Shown piece after piece: positions 54,196 through 62,849 of a stretch of 64,000 nt of DNA. The translations under genes and the position numbers were made by a program. Under the pieces are notes generated by a model. It was not told the origin of the DNA and made no database searches. It saw only the letters and a program-made list of their open reading frames with translations. Position 1 is the stretch's first letter; every line of letters begins with the position of its first letter. This DNA comes from Planctomycetota bacterium (lineage in GTDB: Bacteria; Planctomycetota; Planctomycetia; Pirellulales; Pirellulaceae): assembly GCA_016872725.1 (NCBI GenBank), contig VGZC01000024.1, positions 1 through 64,000 on the forward strand, in the 5' to 3' direction.

Positions 54196-54696
54196 ATCGA
54201 ACGCATTCAAGTCCGGATCAATGAGCAGATCCGCATGTCGCCGATCCGTGTCATCGGCGCCGACGGTCAACAATTGGGGATTATTCCGAGGAACGAGGCG
54301 CTGACGCGGGCGCGCGATGTGGACCTGGACCTGGTCGAGGTGGCTCCGAACGAGCGTCCGCCGGTCTGCCGGATCATGGATTTCGGCAAGTACAAATACG
54401 AGAAGAAGAAAAAGGCCCATCAGCATACGCACCACACCAAGACCAAGGAAATCCGATTGCGTCCGAAGACGGGCGATCATGACATCGGGTTCAAGGTCAA
54501 GCAGGCGGTCACCTTCCTGCAACAGAAGGATAAGGTCCAAGTCTCCGTGATGTTCAAGGGGCGCGAGCTGGCGCATGTCGAGGAAGGGCGGCGCATCATG
54601 GAAACGGTCGTCAAGGAACTCGCCGAAATCGGCAAGCTCGAAACGCCCATCCAGCAGCAAGGCCGCCGCATGGTCTGCACGATCGCTCCGAAGTGA
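54196..54696 (+). CDS. infC: Translation initiation factor IF-3 with a non-AUG start
   Basis: About 166 residues. The two-domain IF-3 sequence is complete: [80 protein letters not shown] and [17 protein letters not shown]. The only ATG (54235) falls inside the conserved RINEQIR start of the N-terminal domain and would delete it. In the same frame, between the preceding TGA and that ATG, there is no ATG, GTG or TTG, but there is ATC at 54196 with GAGGG 8 bases upstream and ATT at 54205. Rare AUU or AUC starts are known for infC, where IF-3 itself represses initiation. thrS, rpmI and rplT are not adjacent. Confidence 0.93.
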   Translation: MERIQVRINEQIRMSPIRVIGADGQQLGIIPRNEALTRARDVDLDLVEVAPNERPPVCRIMDFGKYKYEKKKKAHQHTHHTKTKEIRLRPKTGDHDIGFKVKQAVTFLQQKDKVQVSVMFKGRELAHVEEGRRIMETVVKELAEIGKLETPIQQQGRRMVCTIAPK

Positions 54697-54743
54697 TAGG
54701 CCGCCGAGCCCCGGTCCGGGACCGCGCGGCGCGGGCCGCCCAG

Positions 54744-54782
54744 AGAACCGATGCGGGGAACCGATGCGGGGAACCGATGCGG
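54744..54782 (+). repeat. Three 13-base tandem repeats
   Basis: Three units of GGAACCGATGCGG (first unit starts AG). They lie between infC and the next gene and do not code. Possibly copy-number variable; no other copies were seen. Confidence 0.85.
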
Positions 54783-54843
54783 GGACGGCCGAGCGACGCC
54801 GTGACGCTCCGCGGATCCGCGGCGCGGTATGAGGGACGACATC

Positions 54844-55737
54844 ATGTTGAACACGGTCTTGCATCGGCGCGCCGCCGAACGCGCGCGTCGGCTCATCGCC
54901 ACCCTCCTGTTGGTGTGGCTCGCCGGAATCTCGCGCGCGGAAGACGGCGCGCCGCTCGATATCGCCTGGAAAAACAACTACCTCACGATCGAGGGCCCGT
55001 CGGTGCCCGGCGGGATTTCGATCCATTACCTCGAAGCGTATTGCCGCGCGGGTTCAACCGATCGCGACTGGCACGAGACGGTGATTCCGCACCGGGCGGA
55101 GCTCGTTGACAAAGGCGGGCATGCCGGAGATGGGCGCGGTCCCGAAATCCGCCTGCGGGATACGCTCGCCGACGGAGTCGTCGTGGACCATGTGATCCGC
55201 GCCGAGTCCGACAACGTCCGATTCGAATTGACAGCCCGCAATCCGACCAACCGGGCCTCGCAGGCCCATTGGGCTCAGCCGTGCATCCGCGTCGACAAGT
55301 TCACGGGCCACGGAGTCGACGACGCGCGCGACGTGGTTCCGGCGTATGCCCGAAAGTGCTTCCTGTTCGTCGACGGCCGCCTGACGCGCATGCCGACGGA
55401 GCCATGGGCGACCAAGGCGCGTTATGTGCCCGGCCAGGTCTACTGCCCGCGCGGCGTGGACCGCAACGATGTGAACCCCAGGCCGTTGAGCGCACTGGTT
55501 CCGTCGAACGGGTTGACCGGCTGTTATTCGGCGGACGAGCGAACGATCATGGCGGTCGCGTTCGAACCGTACCAGGAGATTTTTCAGGGCGTGATCGCGT
55601 GCATCCACAACGATTTCCGGATCGGCGGGTTGCAACCGGGCGAGACCAAGACGATCCGCGGACGGATCTACATAGTGCCGGCGGACGTGGACCGGCTGAT
55701 CGAACGTTACACGCGTGATTTGGGCCCGGCGCGGTAG
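54844..55737 (+). CDS. Conserved planctomycete-type secreted protein
   Basis: 297 residues from ATG 54844, chosen because GAGGG stands 8 bases upstream; ATG 54829 adds five residues. Residues 1-31 (RARRLIATLLLVWLAGISRA) form a signal peptide. The mature protein is beta-rich, with NNYLTIEGPSVPGGISIHYL, EAYCRAGSTDRDWHETVIPH, FELTARNPTNRASQAHWAQP, CIRVDKFTG and VPSNGLTGCYSADERTIMAV. I recognise the pattern as a conserved uncharacterised family of planctomycetes rather than any enzyme. It probably resides in the periplasm and is followed 134 bases later by a ceramidase-like gene. Confidence 0.72.
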   Translation: MLNTVLHRRAAERARRLIATLLLVWLAGISRAEDGAPLDIAWKNNYLTIEGPSVPGGISIHYLEAYCRAGSTDRDWHETVIPHRAELVDKGGHAGDGRGPEIRLRDTLADGVVVDHVIRAESDNVRFELTARNPTNRASQAHWAQPCIRVDKFTGHGVDDARDVVPAYARKCFLFVDGRLTRMPTEPWATKARYVPGQVYCPRGVDRNDVNPRPLSALVPSNGLTGCYSADERTIMAVAFEPYQEIFQGVIACIHNDFRIGGLQPGETKTIRGRIYIVPADVDRLIERYTRDLGPAR

Positions 55738-55871
55738 GCGGACCGTCTCGGCCTGGATCGCCTCCCGATGGATATGCGGAGCGCGGAATGCGGACGCGGC
55801 GCGTGCCGCGGGGAGGCGAGGTCCGGGCGGATGGCGTCGCGCGACCAATCGCCTTCAAGGGGAGTGGCCGG

Positions 55872-57329
55872 ATGGGAATGTTCCGATGGGTCGCGGCCCT
55901 CGCGATTCTGTGCTCCTGTTTTCCGCAAGCGCGCGGAGCGGGCCAGGATGGACCGTTCCGCGCGGGCGCCGCGACCGTCAACATCACGCCCCCGCTCGGA
56001 CAACCGATCGTCGGCGGATTCAGTCCGGTACCGGCGACCTATGTCCGCGATGAACTGCACACGCGGTGCCTCGTGCTCGACGACGGTCGGCGGAAGCTGG
56101 CGATCCTGTTGAGCGACAATGTGGGGATCCCTCGCGAAGTGCACGACGCGGCGAAGGCCTGGATCGATGCGGAGACGGGCATTCCGCCCGGCGACGTGCT
56201 GAGCGCGTCGACGCATACGCACTCGGCAACCTCGGCGCGGGGCGAAAACAAGGTGGTCGCCGCGAAAGAGTTGACGGAGTACCAACGGTTCGTCGCGCGC
56301 CGCATGGCGGACTGCGCGCGGATCGCCCTGGGGAATCTCGAACCCGCCAAGATCGCGTGGGGTCGCGCCGAGGAGCCCGAGGAGGTTTTCAATCGACGAT
56401 GGTATGTCCGCGACGAAAGCCTCCTTCAGAACCCGTTCGGAGGAATCGATCGGGTGCGGATGAACCCGCCGAGAGGGAGCGAGGCGTTGATCGAGCCGGC
56501 TGGACCCGTCGACCCGGAGATCGCATTCGTGAGCGTTCGGTCGCGCGACGGGCGCCCCATCTGCCTGCTCGCCAATTACTCGCTCCACTATGTCGGCGGG
56601 GTCCCCTCGGGTCATATCTCGGCGGACTATTTTGGAGCGTTCGCCCGGCGCATCGGGCCCGCGATCGGAGCCGAACCGCACGAGCCGGAGTTCGTGGGAA
56701 TCCTGTCGAACGGGACGAGCGGCAACATCAACAACATCGATTTTCGTTCGGCGGGCGAACGGACGGCTCCGTACGAGAAGATCGAGCGTGTCGCGTCGCG
56801 CCTCGCGTCGCTCGTCGCGGAATCGGAACGCGGCGCCGCGTTTCACGACCGCGCGACGCTCGACGCGCGCCTTGTCGAAGTGACGCTCGGAGTCCGCAAA
56901 CCGTCTCCCGAGCAGATCGAATGGGCGAAGGGCATCCGAGCCAAACTCGCGGAAGGCCAACCCAAGGTCTCCGATCGCGATCGCGTGTATTGCGCGCGGA
57001 TCGAGCAATTGGCGTCCGAGTCGCCGGACGAGATCCGCGTTCCGGTCCAGGCGATCCGGATCGGCCCGTTGGGGATCGCGGCGTTGCCGTTCGAGGTCTT
57101 TGTCGAGACGGGCCTTTCCCTCAAGAAGGAACGGCCGATGGACTCGGCGTTCACGATCGAGCTGGCCAACGGTTCGTTCGGCTACCTTCCCACGGCCGAT
57201 CATCATGCGCTTGGCGGATACGAGACGTGGATCGGGACATGCAACGTCGAGGTCGGCGCGGCGGCGCGGCTGGAACAGAGGGTTCTGGAACTGTGGCGCG
57301 GCATGCGGGAAGCCGACGGGAACCGGTGA
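55872..57329 (+). CDS. Exported neutral/alkaline ceramidase-like hydrolase
   Basis: 485 residues from ATG 55872, with GGGGAG 9 bases upstream. MGMFRWVAALAILCSCFPQA is a signal peptide (a lipobox is not evident). The neutral/alkaline non-lysosomal ceramidase fold is shown by AAATVNITPPLGQPIVGGFS, LSDNVGIPREVHDAAKAWI, SASTHTHSATSARGENKVVA (metal His pair THTHS), NYSLHYVGGVPSGHISADYF (His, Asp) and GILSNGTSGNINNIDFRS (Ser nucleophile region). Planctomycetes have many relatives without tested activity; amide bonds of lipids or small molecules are the likely target. It is followed by a Na+/solute symporter, suggesting uptake of a released product. Confidence 0.82.
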   Translation: MGMFRWVAALAILCSCFPQARGAGQDGPFRAGAATVNITPPLGQPIVGGFSPVPATYVRDELHTRCLVLDDGRRKLAILLSDNVGIPREVHDAAKAWIDAETGIPPGDVLSASTHTHSATSARGENKVVAAKELTEYQRFVARRMADCARIALGNLEPAKIAWGRAEEPEEVFNRRWYVRDESLLQNPFGGIDRVRMNPPRGSEALIEPAGPVDPEIAFVSVRSRDGRPICLLANYSLHYVGGVPSGHISADYFGAFARRIGPAIGAEPHEPEFVGILSNGTSGNINNIDFRSAGERTAPYEKIERVASRLASLVAESERGAAFHDRATLDARLVEVTLGVRKPSPEQIEWAKGIRAKLAEGQPKVSDRDRVYCARIEQLASESPDEIRVPVQAIRIGPLGIAALPFEVFVETGLSLKKERPMDSAFTIELANGSFGYLPTADHHALGGYETWIGTCNVEVGAAARLEQRVLELWRGMREADGNR

Positions 57330-57404
57330 ACGGGCGCGAGGCGTCCAAAACGGCCTTCCGCGCGCGGTGAGGCGCGCCGTATCGTCCGACGCACGGAGCA
57401 CAGC

Positions 57405-59051
57405 ATGGGTTCGCTCAGTCCGCTCGACGGGTTGGTGATCGGCGCCTACTTCGCGGCCGTCCTGGGAGTCGCGGGGTACGCGACGTGGGTCGAGCGTCGC
57501 GGCAAGGAGACGTCGTCGGACTACTTTCTCGCGGGACGCAACGCGGGCTGGCTCATGATCGGCGCGTCGCTCTTCGCGTCGAACATCGGAGCCGAACACC
57601 TGGTGGGCCTCGCCGGGACGGGCGCGGCGAGCGGAGTGGCGGTGGGCCACTTCGAGGTCGAGGCGACGTTGATGCTCCTGATCCTCTGCTGGGTCTTCGT
57701 GCCGTTCTATTTGCGGAGCGGCGTCTTCACGATGCCCGAGTTCCTCGAACGCCGCTACGCCTCCGCCGCGCGGTGGTATCTCGCCGTCGTCTCGATCATC
57801 GGCTACGTGCTCACCAAGATCTCGGTGAACATCGCGGCCGGGGGAATCGTCCTGCAAAGCCTCGGCATCGACTTCTGGACCGGCGCGCTCGTCATCGTGA
57901 CGGTGACCGGGATCTACACGATCCTCGGCGGACTCCGCGCCGTGCTCTACACCGATTTCCTGCAGATGATCGTCTTCGTCGTGGGTTCCGCGTCGCTCAT
58001 TGTGCTCGGCCTGCGCGAGACGGGCGGATGGAACGGCATGGTCGAGCTGGCCGGTTCCGACCATCTCTCGATGTGGAAGCCCTGGACCGATGCGACGTTT
58101 CCCTGGACGGGCATTCTGTTCGGCGGACCGATTCTGGGGATCTGGTACTGGTGCACCGACCAGTACATCGTGCAGCGCGTGTTGTCCGCGCGGAACATCG
58201 ACCAGGCGCAGCGCGGCTCGATCTTCGCCGCGTTCCTGAAACTGCTCCCGCTCTTCCTCTTCGTCATACCGGGGGTGATCGCCTATTGCCTCGCGAAGAC
58301 GGGTCGCTTCGCGCTGGAGGCTCCGGACGACGCGCTGCCGACGCTGATCCGCGAGCTGCTGCCGGCGGGCCTCCGCGGACTCGTCGTCGCCGGATTGCTC
58401 GCTGCGATCATGAGTTCCCTGTCGAGCGTATTCAATTCGTGTTCGACGTTGGTGACGTTCGACGTCTACCGCAAGCTGCATCCGTCGGCGACCGACCGGC
58501 AACTGGTCGTCGCCGGACAGTTTTTTACGGTGGTCATGGTCGTCGCGGGCCTCGCGTGGATCCCGTTCATGAAAGACGTGAGCCGCGAGTTGTACCAATA
58601 CCTGCAGAGTGTGCAGGCGTACATCGCGCCGCCGATTTCGGCGGTGTTCGTGTTGGGGATCACCTGGAAGCGGGCCAACGCGCACGGCGCCATGGCCGCG
58701 CTCGTCGGCGGCTTCCTGCTCGGCGCCGCGAGGCTCGTCATGGAACTCAACAAGGACCACCTTCCGGACGGGCTGGCGATGCGGTACGTCGAGATCAACT
58801 TCCTTCATTTCGCCTGCCTGCTGTTCCTTGTCTGCGTCGCGGTCCAGGCGGCCGTGAGTCTCGCGACACGGCCGCCAAGTGACAAGACTCTGTCAGGTCT
58901 CACGTTCGCGACAGCCCCAAATGCGACAGCCCCAAATGCGACAGCGCCGAACGCGAAGGCCGCCGAACGCACCGAACGGACGGTCAACATCGGCCTCTCG
59001 TGGCTCGCCGCCGCCGGCGTTGTCGCGTGCTGGCTGTATTTCCGGGGGTAG
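57405..59051 (+). CDS. SSS-family sodium/solute symporter
   Basis: 548 residues with about 14 membrane segments. The SGLT core is clear: SSDYFLAGRNAGWLMIGASL, FASNIGAEHLVGLAGTGAAS, GVFTMPEFLERRY, GGLRAVLYTDFLQMIVF, GIWYWCTDQYIVQRVLSARN and LLAAIMSSLSSVFNSCSTLV. These place it in the SGLT/sialic-acid-transporter side of the family, typically taking sugars, inositol or sialic acid with Na+. The linker before the last helix has three TAPNA repeats (15-base DNA repeats). It follows the ceramidase-like gene on the same strand. Confidence 0.93.
   Translation: MGSLSPLDGLVIGAYFAAVLGVAGYATWVERRGKETSSDYFLAGRNAGWLMIGASLFASNIGAEHLVGLAGTGAASGVAVGHFEVEATLMLLILCWVFVPFYLRSGVFTMPEFLERRYASAARWYLAVVSIIGYVLTKISVNIAAGGIVLQSLGIDFWTGALVIVTVTGIYTILGGLRAVLYTDFLQMIVFVVGSASLIVLGLRETGGWNGMVELAGSDHLSMWKPWTDATFPWTGILFGGPILGIWYWCTDQYIVQRVLSARNIDQAQRGSIFAAFLKLLPLFLFVIPGVIAYCLAKTGRFALEAPDDALPTLIRELLPAGLRGLVVAGLLAAIMSSLSSVFNSCSTLVTFDVYRKLHPSATDRQLVVAGQFFTVVMVVAGLAWIPFMKDVSRELYQYLQSVQAYIAPPISAVFVLGITWKRANAHGAMAALVGGFLLGAARLVMELNKDHLPDGLAMRYVEINFLHFACLLFLVCVAVQAAVSLATRPPSDKTLSGLTFATAPNATAPNATAPNAKAAERTERTVNIGLSWLAAAGVVACWLYFRG
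58908..58952 (+). repeat. Three 15-base tandem repeats inside the symporter gene
   Basis: Two perfect units GCGACAGCCCCAAAT and one diverged unit, encoding Ala-Thr-Ala-Pro-Asn repeats in a cytoplasmic linker before the last membrane helix. In-frame units can change in number without loss of the gene. Confidence 0.8.
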
Positions 59052-59203
59052 TCGCGGCCGGTAAGCGCGGGGGGCGCCGCGCCCGCACGACCGAAGCAAC
59101 CGGGCCGTTCGACCCAGGCCCGTCCGACGGATCGACCGGTCCGCGCCGCGAAGCTTGACAGGGTCCGGCGGACGGTCCATACCTAGATAGGCCGTGGCCC
59201 CTG

Positions 59204-59286
59204 CGTGGAACGAACGTCCCGGTCGTTTCGCCCCCAAGAGGACCCTACGTGGAACGAGCGTCCCGGTCGTTTCGCCCCAAAAGGAC
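59204..59286 (+). repeat. 44-base tandem duplication of a short dispersed repeat
   Basis: Two copies, 44 bases apart, of CGTGGAACGARCGTCCCGG followed by TCGTTTCGCCCC. The central CGTCCCGGTCGTT also occurs at about 14000-14012. It lies in the 244-base spacer after the symporter, just before the exporter operon start. In the same spacer TTGACA at 59155 with CATACC 17 bases downstream is a weak promoter candidate. Confidence 0.75.
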
Positions 59287-59295
59287 AGCCGTATC

Positions 59296-60492
59296 GTGAA
59301 GCGTCTCCTGGGTGTCGGCCTGATCGCGGGTATGGCGGTCGCCGCCTACGTGTTCCGCGCGGAGCTGACGCGGTGGATCCGGCCTCAATCGGAACCGCCG
59401 GTCTCCGATCCCGCGCCCGCCGCGTCCGGCGCGGCGCCCGAACGCGAATCGGTCTGGGCGCTCGGCCGCGTCGCGCCCGCCGACGGACTTGTGGATCTCC
59501 ACGGCACGCCCGGCGACCGGCTCGTCGATCTCCTGGTCGTCAAAGGCCAATCGGTCGATGTCGGCTCGCCGCTCGGCCGATTCGAAAGCGAGTTGCTTCG
59601 CGCGGCCGAGCGGGACCTATTGAAGGAACAACGGCGGGAGGCCCGCGATCGGCTCGAGGCCGAGACCGAAACGGCCCGCGCCAAACTCGCGTCCGCGCGG
59701 CTCCTCGTCGAACAAGCGCGCGAAACGGCCGCGCTCGGCGAACGGGTCATCGAGCGTCGGATCGAGGCGCTTGAGGCGGTGGTCGAACAGTCGGAGCGTG
59801 ACGTCGAGCGTACGACGGTGCTGGTGCGCGACGCGCCGCAACTTGTCTCGATGCGGGAGCTCGAACAACAACAGCTCCTGCTGCGCAAGGCGCAGGCCGA
59901 ACTCGCCGCCGCCGAGGCCGAGCGGGAGTCCGAACGCGTGGCGGCCGACTACCGCCGACGCGTCGCCGAATCGCAGTACGGCGAGGCCGAACTGGCCGTC
60001 GCGCAGGTCATGAAATCCGATCCACTCGATTCACTCGAACTCCAGGAACGCGAGGCGGACGAGCGTTGGAAGCGATCGACGTTCCGGTCCCCCGTGGGCG
60101 GCCAGGTGGTCCGCGTGTTCGCGAAGGCGGGCGAACGGATCGGACAGCGCCCCCTTTTGCAGGTCGCCGATCTGTCGCGCATGGTGTGCGTCGCGGAAGT
60201 CGCCTTCGATCAGGTCGGGCGCATCGAAGTGGGGCACGAGGCGCGGGTGCACAGCCGGGCCTTCGGCGACGGCGGTAAGCCCGTACCGCTGCGCGGAAAG
60301 GTCGTCGAGGTCGGCGCGCTGGCCGCCACTCCCGAACTCCGGCAAATCGATCCGTTCGCGGCGACCGATCGGCACACGTTCGAGGTGCGTGTCGAGCTGG
60401 CGGCGGAGGACTGCGCGAAAGCCGCGCGGTTCGTCAATCTGCAGGTGGACGTTCAGTTCCTCGTGGGTAAGCCGGCCTCGATGGCGCCATGA
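59296..60492 (+). CDS. DevB/HlyD-type membrane fusion protein
   Basis: 398 residues from GTG 59296 (MKRLLGVGLIAGMAVAAYVF). One N-terminal membrane anchor, a lipoyl half-motif (RVAPADGLVDLHGTPGDRLV), a long coiled coil of about 190 residues (EARDRLEAETETARAKLASA, then ELEQQQLLLRKAQAELAAAE) and the second lipoyl half plus beta-barrel (FRSPVGGQVVRVFAKAGERI). Such adaptors link an inner-membrane ABC exporter to an outer-membrane TolC-like channel. It overlaps the first permease by 4 bases. No TolC gene is in view. Confidence 0.85.
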   Translation: MKRLLGVGLIAGMAVAAYVFRAELTRWIRPQSEPPVSDPAPAASGAAPERESVWALGRVAPADGLVDLHGTPGDRLVDLLVVKGQSVDVGSPLGRFESELLRAAERDLLKEQRREARDRLEAETETARAKLASARLLVEQARETAALGERVIERRIEALEAVVEQSERDVERTTVLVRDAPQLVSMRELEQQQLLLRKAQAELAAAEAERESERVAADYRRRVAESQYGEAELAVAQVMKSDPLDSLELQEREADERWKRSTFRSPVGGQVVRVFAKAGERIGQRPLLQVADLSRMVCVAEVAFDQVGRIEVGHEARVHSRAFGDGGKPVPLRGKVVEVGALAATPELRQIDPFAATDRHTFEVRVELAAEDCAKAARFVNLQVDVQFLVGKPASMAP

Positions 60493-61658
60493 GAATCAAC
60501 CTCGCCTGGCGGAATCTGGCGCACGAGACGGCCCGCACGGCCGTGGCCGCGGCGGGCGTCGCATTCGCCGTTGTCCTCATCTTCATGCAGCTCGGCTTCT
60601 TCCGCTCGCTCGAACGGAGCGCCACGCTGCTCTACGACGCGCTCGATTTCGACATCTGCATCCGGTCGCGGGACTATTTGCGTGTCGCCGAGGCGCGTCA
60701 GTTCCCCCGGGCGCGCCTCTATCAGGCGCTCTCCCATCGGGCGATCGCCGAGGCGAATCCGCTCCATGTCGGTATTTGCATGTGGCGAAACGACCGCACC
60801 GGCGAGAAGAACGGGATCCTGATGCTCGGTGTTCCGCCCGGAGCCGGAGTCTTCCGCCAGGGCGCGCTGCGCGGACTCGCCGCCGGGCAATTGACTTCAC
60901 CCGAGCGCATCCTGGTCGACCGGCTTACGAGGCCCGAGTACGGCCCGGTCGACGGCGTGATGTTCGGCGACGCCGATGTCCGCGCGGGAGCGAAGGCGAC
61001 GATCGCGGGACACGATGTCCGGATCGTCGGGCACTATGCGATGGGAGCCGGATTCGCGGCCAACGGATCGGTCATGGTTTCCGAGGACGGTTTCCAGGAA
61101 ATATACCCCGGCCGGACGGTCGACGACGTGACGCTCGGACTGCTTATGCTCGACCCGGCCGCCCGCGCATCGCCGGAGTCGACGGCCGGCGAACTGCGTC
61201 GATCGTTGCCGACCGACGTCGAGGTGCTCTCGCGGGATGAGATTCTGAGCCAAGAACGGGACCAGTGGGTGACCAAGACGTCGTATGGCCTGATCTTCCA
61301 GATCGGCATCGCCGTCGCGTTGCTCGTCGGCACGGCGATCGTCTATCAGGTCCTTTCGAGCGACGTGGCGAATCTGCTGCCGGAATACGCGACCTTGAAG
61401 GCGATGGGATACGGCAACGCATTCCTGGTTCGGGTCGTCGTCCAACAGGCCTTGACGCTCGCTCTGCTCGGATTCGTTCCCGGCTACGTCTGTTCGCACG
61501 TACTGTACGTGATCACCGCGGCCAACACGCGCATGCCGATCCACATGACATGGTTCGATGGGTCGCTCGTCTTCGCGCTGGCCGTGGTGATGTGCGGCCT
61601 ATCGGGGATCGGCGCCGTGTCGAGGCTCTTCCGCACCGATCCCGCGGCCCTGTTTTGA
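60489..61658 (+). CDS. DevC/FtsX-type ABC permease 1
   Basis: 389 residues. A MacB-like topology: membrane segment 1 (TAVAAAGVAFAVVLIFMQLG), a large periplasmic domain (about residues 50-270), then three segments (SYGLIFQIGIAVALLVGTAI, ALTLALLGFVPGYVCSHVLY, VFALAVVMCGLSGIGAVSRL). The second TM pair carries ATLKAMGYGNAF, the FtsX-type coupling helix with the ATPase. It has 4-base overlap with the adaptor gene and lies 19 bases before permease 2. Confidence 0.86.
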   Translation: MRINLAWRNLAHETARTAVAAAGVAFAVVLIFMQLGFFRSLERSATLLYDALDFDICIRSRDYLRVAEARQFPRARLYQALSHRAIAEANPLHVGICMWRNDRTGEKNGILMLGVPPGAGVFRQGALRGLAAGQLTSPERILVDRLTRPEYGPVDGVMFGDADVRAGAKATIAGHDVRIVGHYAMGAGFAANGSVMVSEDGFQEIYPGRTVDDVTLGLLMLDPAARASPESTAGELRRSLPTDVEVLSRDEILSQERDQWVTKTSYGLIFQIGIAVALLVGTAIVYQVLSSDVANLLPEYATLKAMGYGNAFLVRVVVQQALTLALLGFVPGYVCSHVLYVITAANTRMPIHMTWFDGSLVFALAVVMCGLSGIGAVSRLFRTDPAALF

Positions 61659-61677
61659 ACGAGGTGAACGGCGACCG

Positions 61678-62844
61678 ATGAATGAGCGAACTCCCCTCGC
61701 CCTGAAGAACCTCACGCACCGGCCTCGCCGGTTGCTGGTCGCCGTCGGCGGCGTGGGGTTCGCGGTGCTTCTGATCTTCATGGAGCTGGGGTTCCTCGCC
61801 GCCCTGCTCGACAGCACGACCGCGGTGATCCGCCGAATCCGCGCCGACCTGTTCATCCTGAACCGGTCGACATCCGCGCTCGTCGCGCGGGCGCGATTCC
61901 CCCGGCAGCGGATCGAGCAAGCCCGTGCGGGCGGCGACGTGCGGGTGATTCCGATCCATATCGAGAACGCCGTGGCCGTCCTTCGACCGGCTCGCGACAA
62001 GGGGTATCCGATCCGCGTCCTCGCGTTCGACCCGCGGCAACCCCTATTCGACCTGCCGGGCGTTGAATCGGCGGCATCCGAGTTGTTGGGGCCCGATACG
62101 GCCGCCTACGACACGACGTCGAAGGCGGAATACCGCTTTCCCGGACCGACCGAACCGCCTGGCGACTTCACGGGCGAATTGTCCGGGCGGCGAATCCGGC
62201 TCGTCGGGCGGTTCGCGCTGAGCACCGACTTCGCGACGACGGGAACGCTGATCATGTCCGACCAGAACTTCGCACGGTATTTTCCATGGGGCGCGGGCGG
62301 CGAGGATCCGCTGAGCGTTGTCGATATCGGCGCCGTGCAGGTCGGACCCGGGGCGTCGGTGCCCGAGGTCCGCGCCAGGCTCGAACGCTTGCTCCCGAAC
62401 GATGTGAAGGTTCTGGACAAGGCGGAATACGAGCGCAACGAGCGCGCGTTCTGGCTGCTGAATACGCCGATCGGCTATATCTTCGTCGCGGGGACGATCA
62501 TCGGATTCGTTGTCGGCGTCATCATCTGCTATCAGATCATCTACGCGAGCCTCGACGATCATATGGGTGAATTCGCGACGCTCAAGGCGATCGGTTACGG
62601 GCGGTCGTATTTCGTGGGTCTGGTCGCGTGCCAGTCGCTGTACCTGTCGCTGTTCGGTTTCGTGCCGGGCGCGCTTGCGAGCATGTTCCTGTACGCGGGC
62701 ATCGCGAAGGCGACCGGTTTGATGGTCGTTTTCCGTCCCTGGGTCGCGGCCGTCGTCCTCGGCTCGACGCTTCTCATGTGCACCGTCTCGGGCATCTTGG
62801 CCATGCGTCGCCTGCTGGCGGCCGATCCGGCGTCGCTTTTCTAG
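61678..62844 (+). CDS. DevC/FtsX-type ABC permease 2
   Basis: 388 residues, a paralogue of permease 1 with the same layout: LVAVGGVGFAVLLIFMELGF, a roughly 220-residue periplasmic domain, then GTIIGFVVGVIICYQIIYAS, LYLSLFGFVPGALASMFLYA and the final AAVVLGSTLLMCTVSGILAM. The coupling helix is FATLKAIGYGRSY. Having two different permeases means the exporter is probably a heterodimer, unlike DevBCA of cyanobacteria with one permease gene. Confidence 0.86.
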   Translation: MNERTPLALKNLTHRPRRLLVAVGGVGFAVLLIFMELGFLAALLDSTTAVIRRIRADLFILNRSTSALVARARFPRQRIEQARAGGDVRVIPIHIENAVAVLRPARDKGYPIRVLAFDPRQPLFDLPGVESAASELLGPDTAAYDTTSKAEYRFPGPTEPPGDFTGELSGRRIRLVGRFALSTDFATTGTLIMSDQNFARYFPWGAGGEDPLSVVDIGAVQVGPGASVPEVRARLERLLPNDVKVLDKAEYERNERAFWLLNTPIGYIFVAGTIIGFVVGVIICYQIIYASLDDHMGEFATLKAIGYGRSYFVGLVACQSLYLSLFGFVPGALASMFLYAGIAKATGLMVVFRPWVAAVVLGSTLLMCTVSGILAMRRLLAADPASLF

Positions 62845-62849
62845 GCGGG

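Noticed and set aside
54744-54782. CRISPR-like repeat array
   Set aside because: Units are only 13 bases, contiguous and without spacers; no cas genes are in the window.
50626-55026. Minus-strand open frame of 1466 codons across the SNF2 and infC genes
   Set aside because: It is antisense to two clear genes. Its sequence is Arg/Asp/Leu/Val-rich with no recognisable domain or ribosome-binding site. High third-position GC in the real genes removes stop codons from the opposite strand.
55707-58808. Minus-strand open frame of 1033 codons
   Set aside because: Antisense to the ceramidase-like and symporter genes; low-complexity composition and no motif, again a GC artefact.
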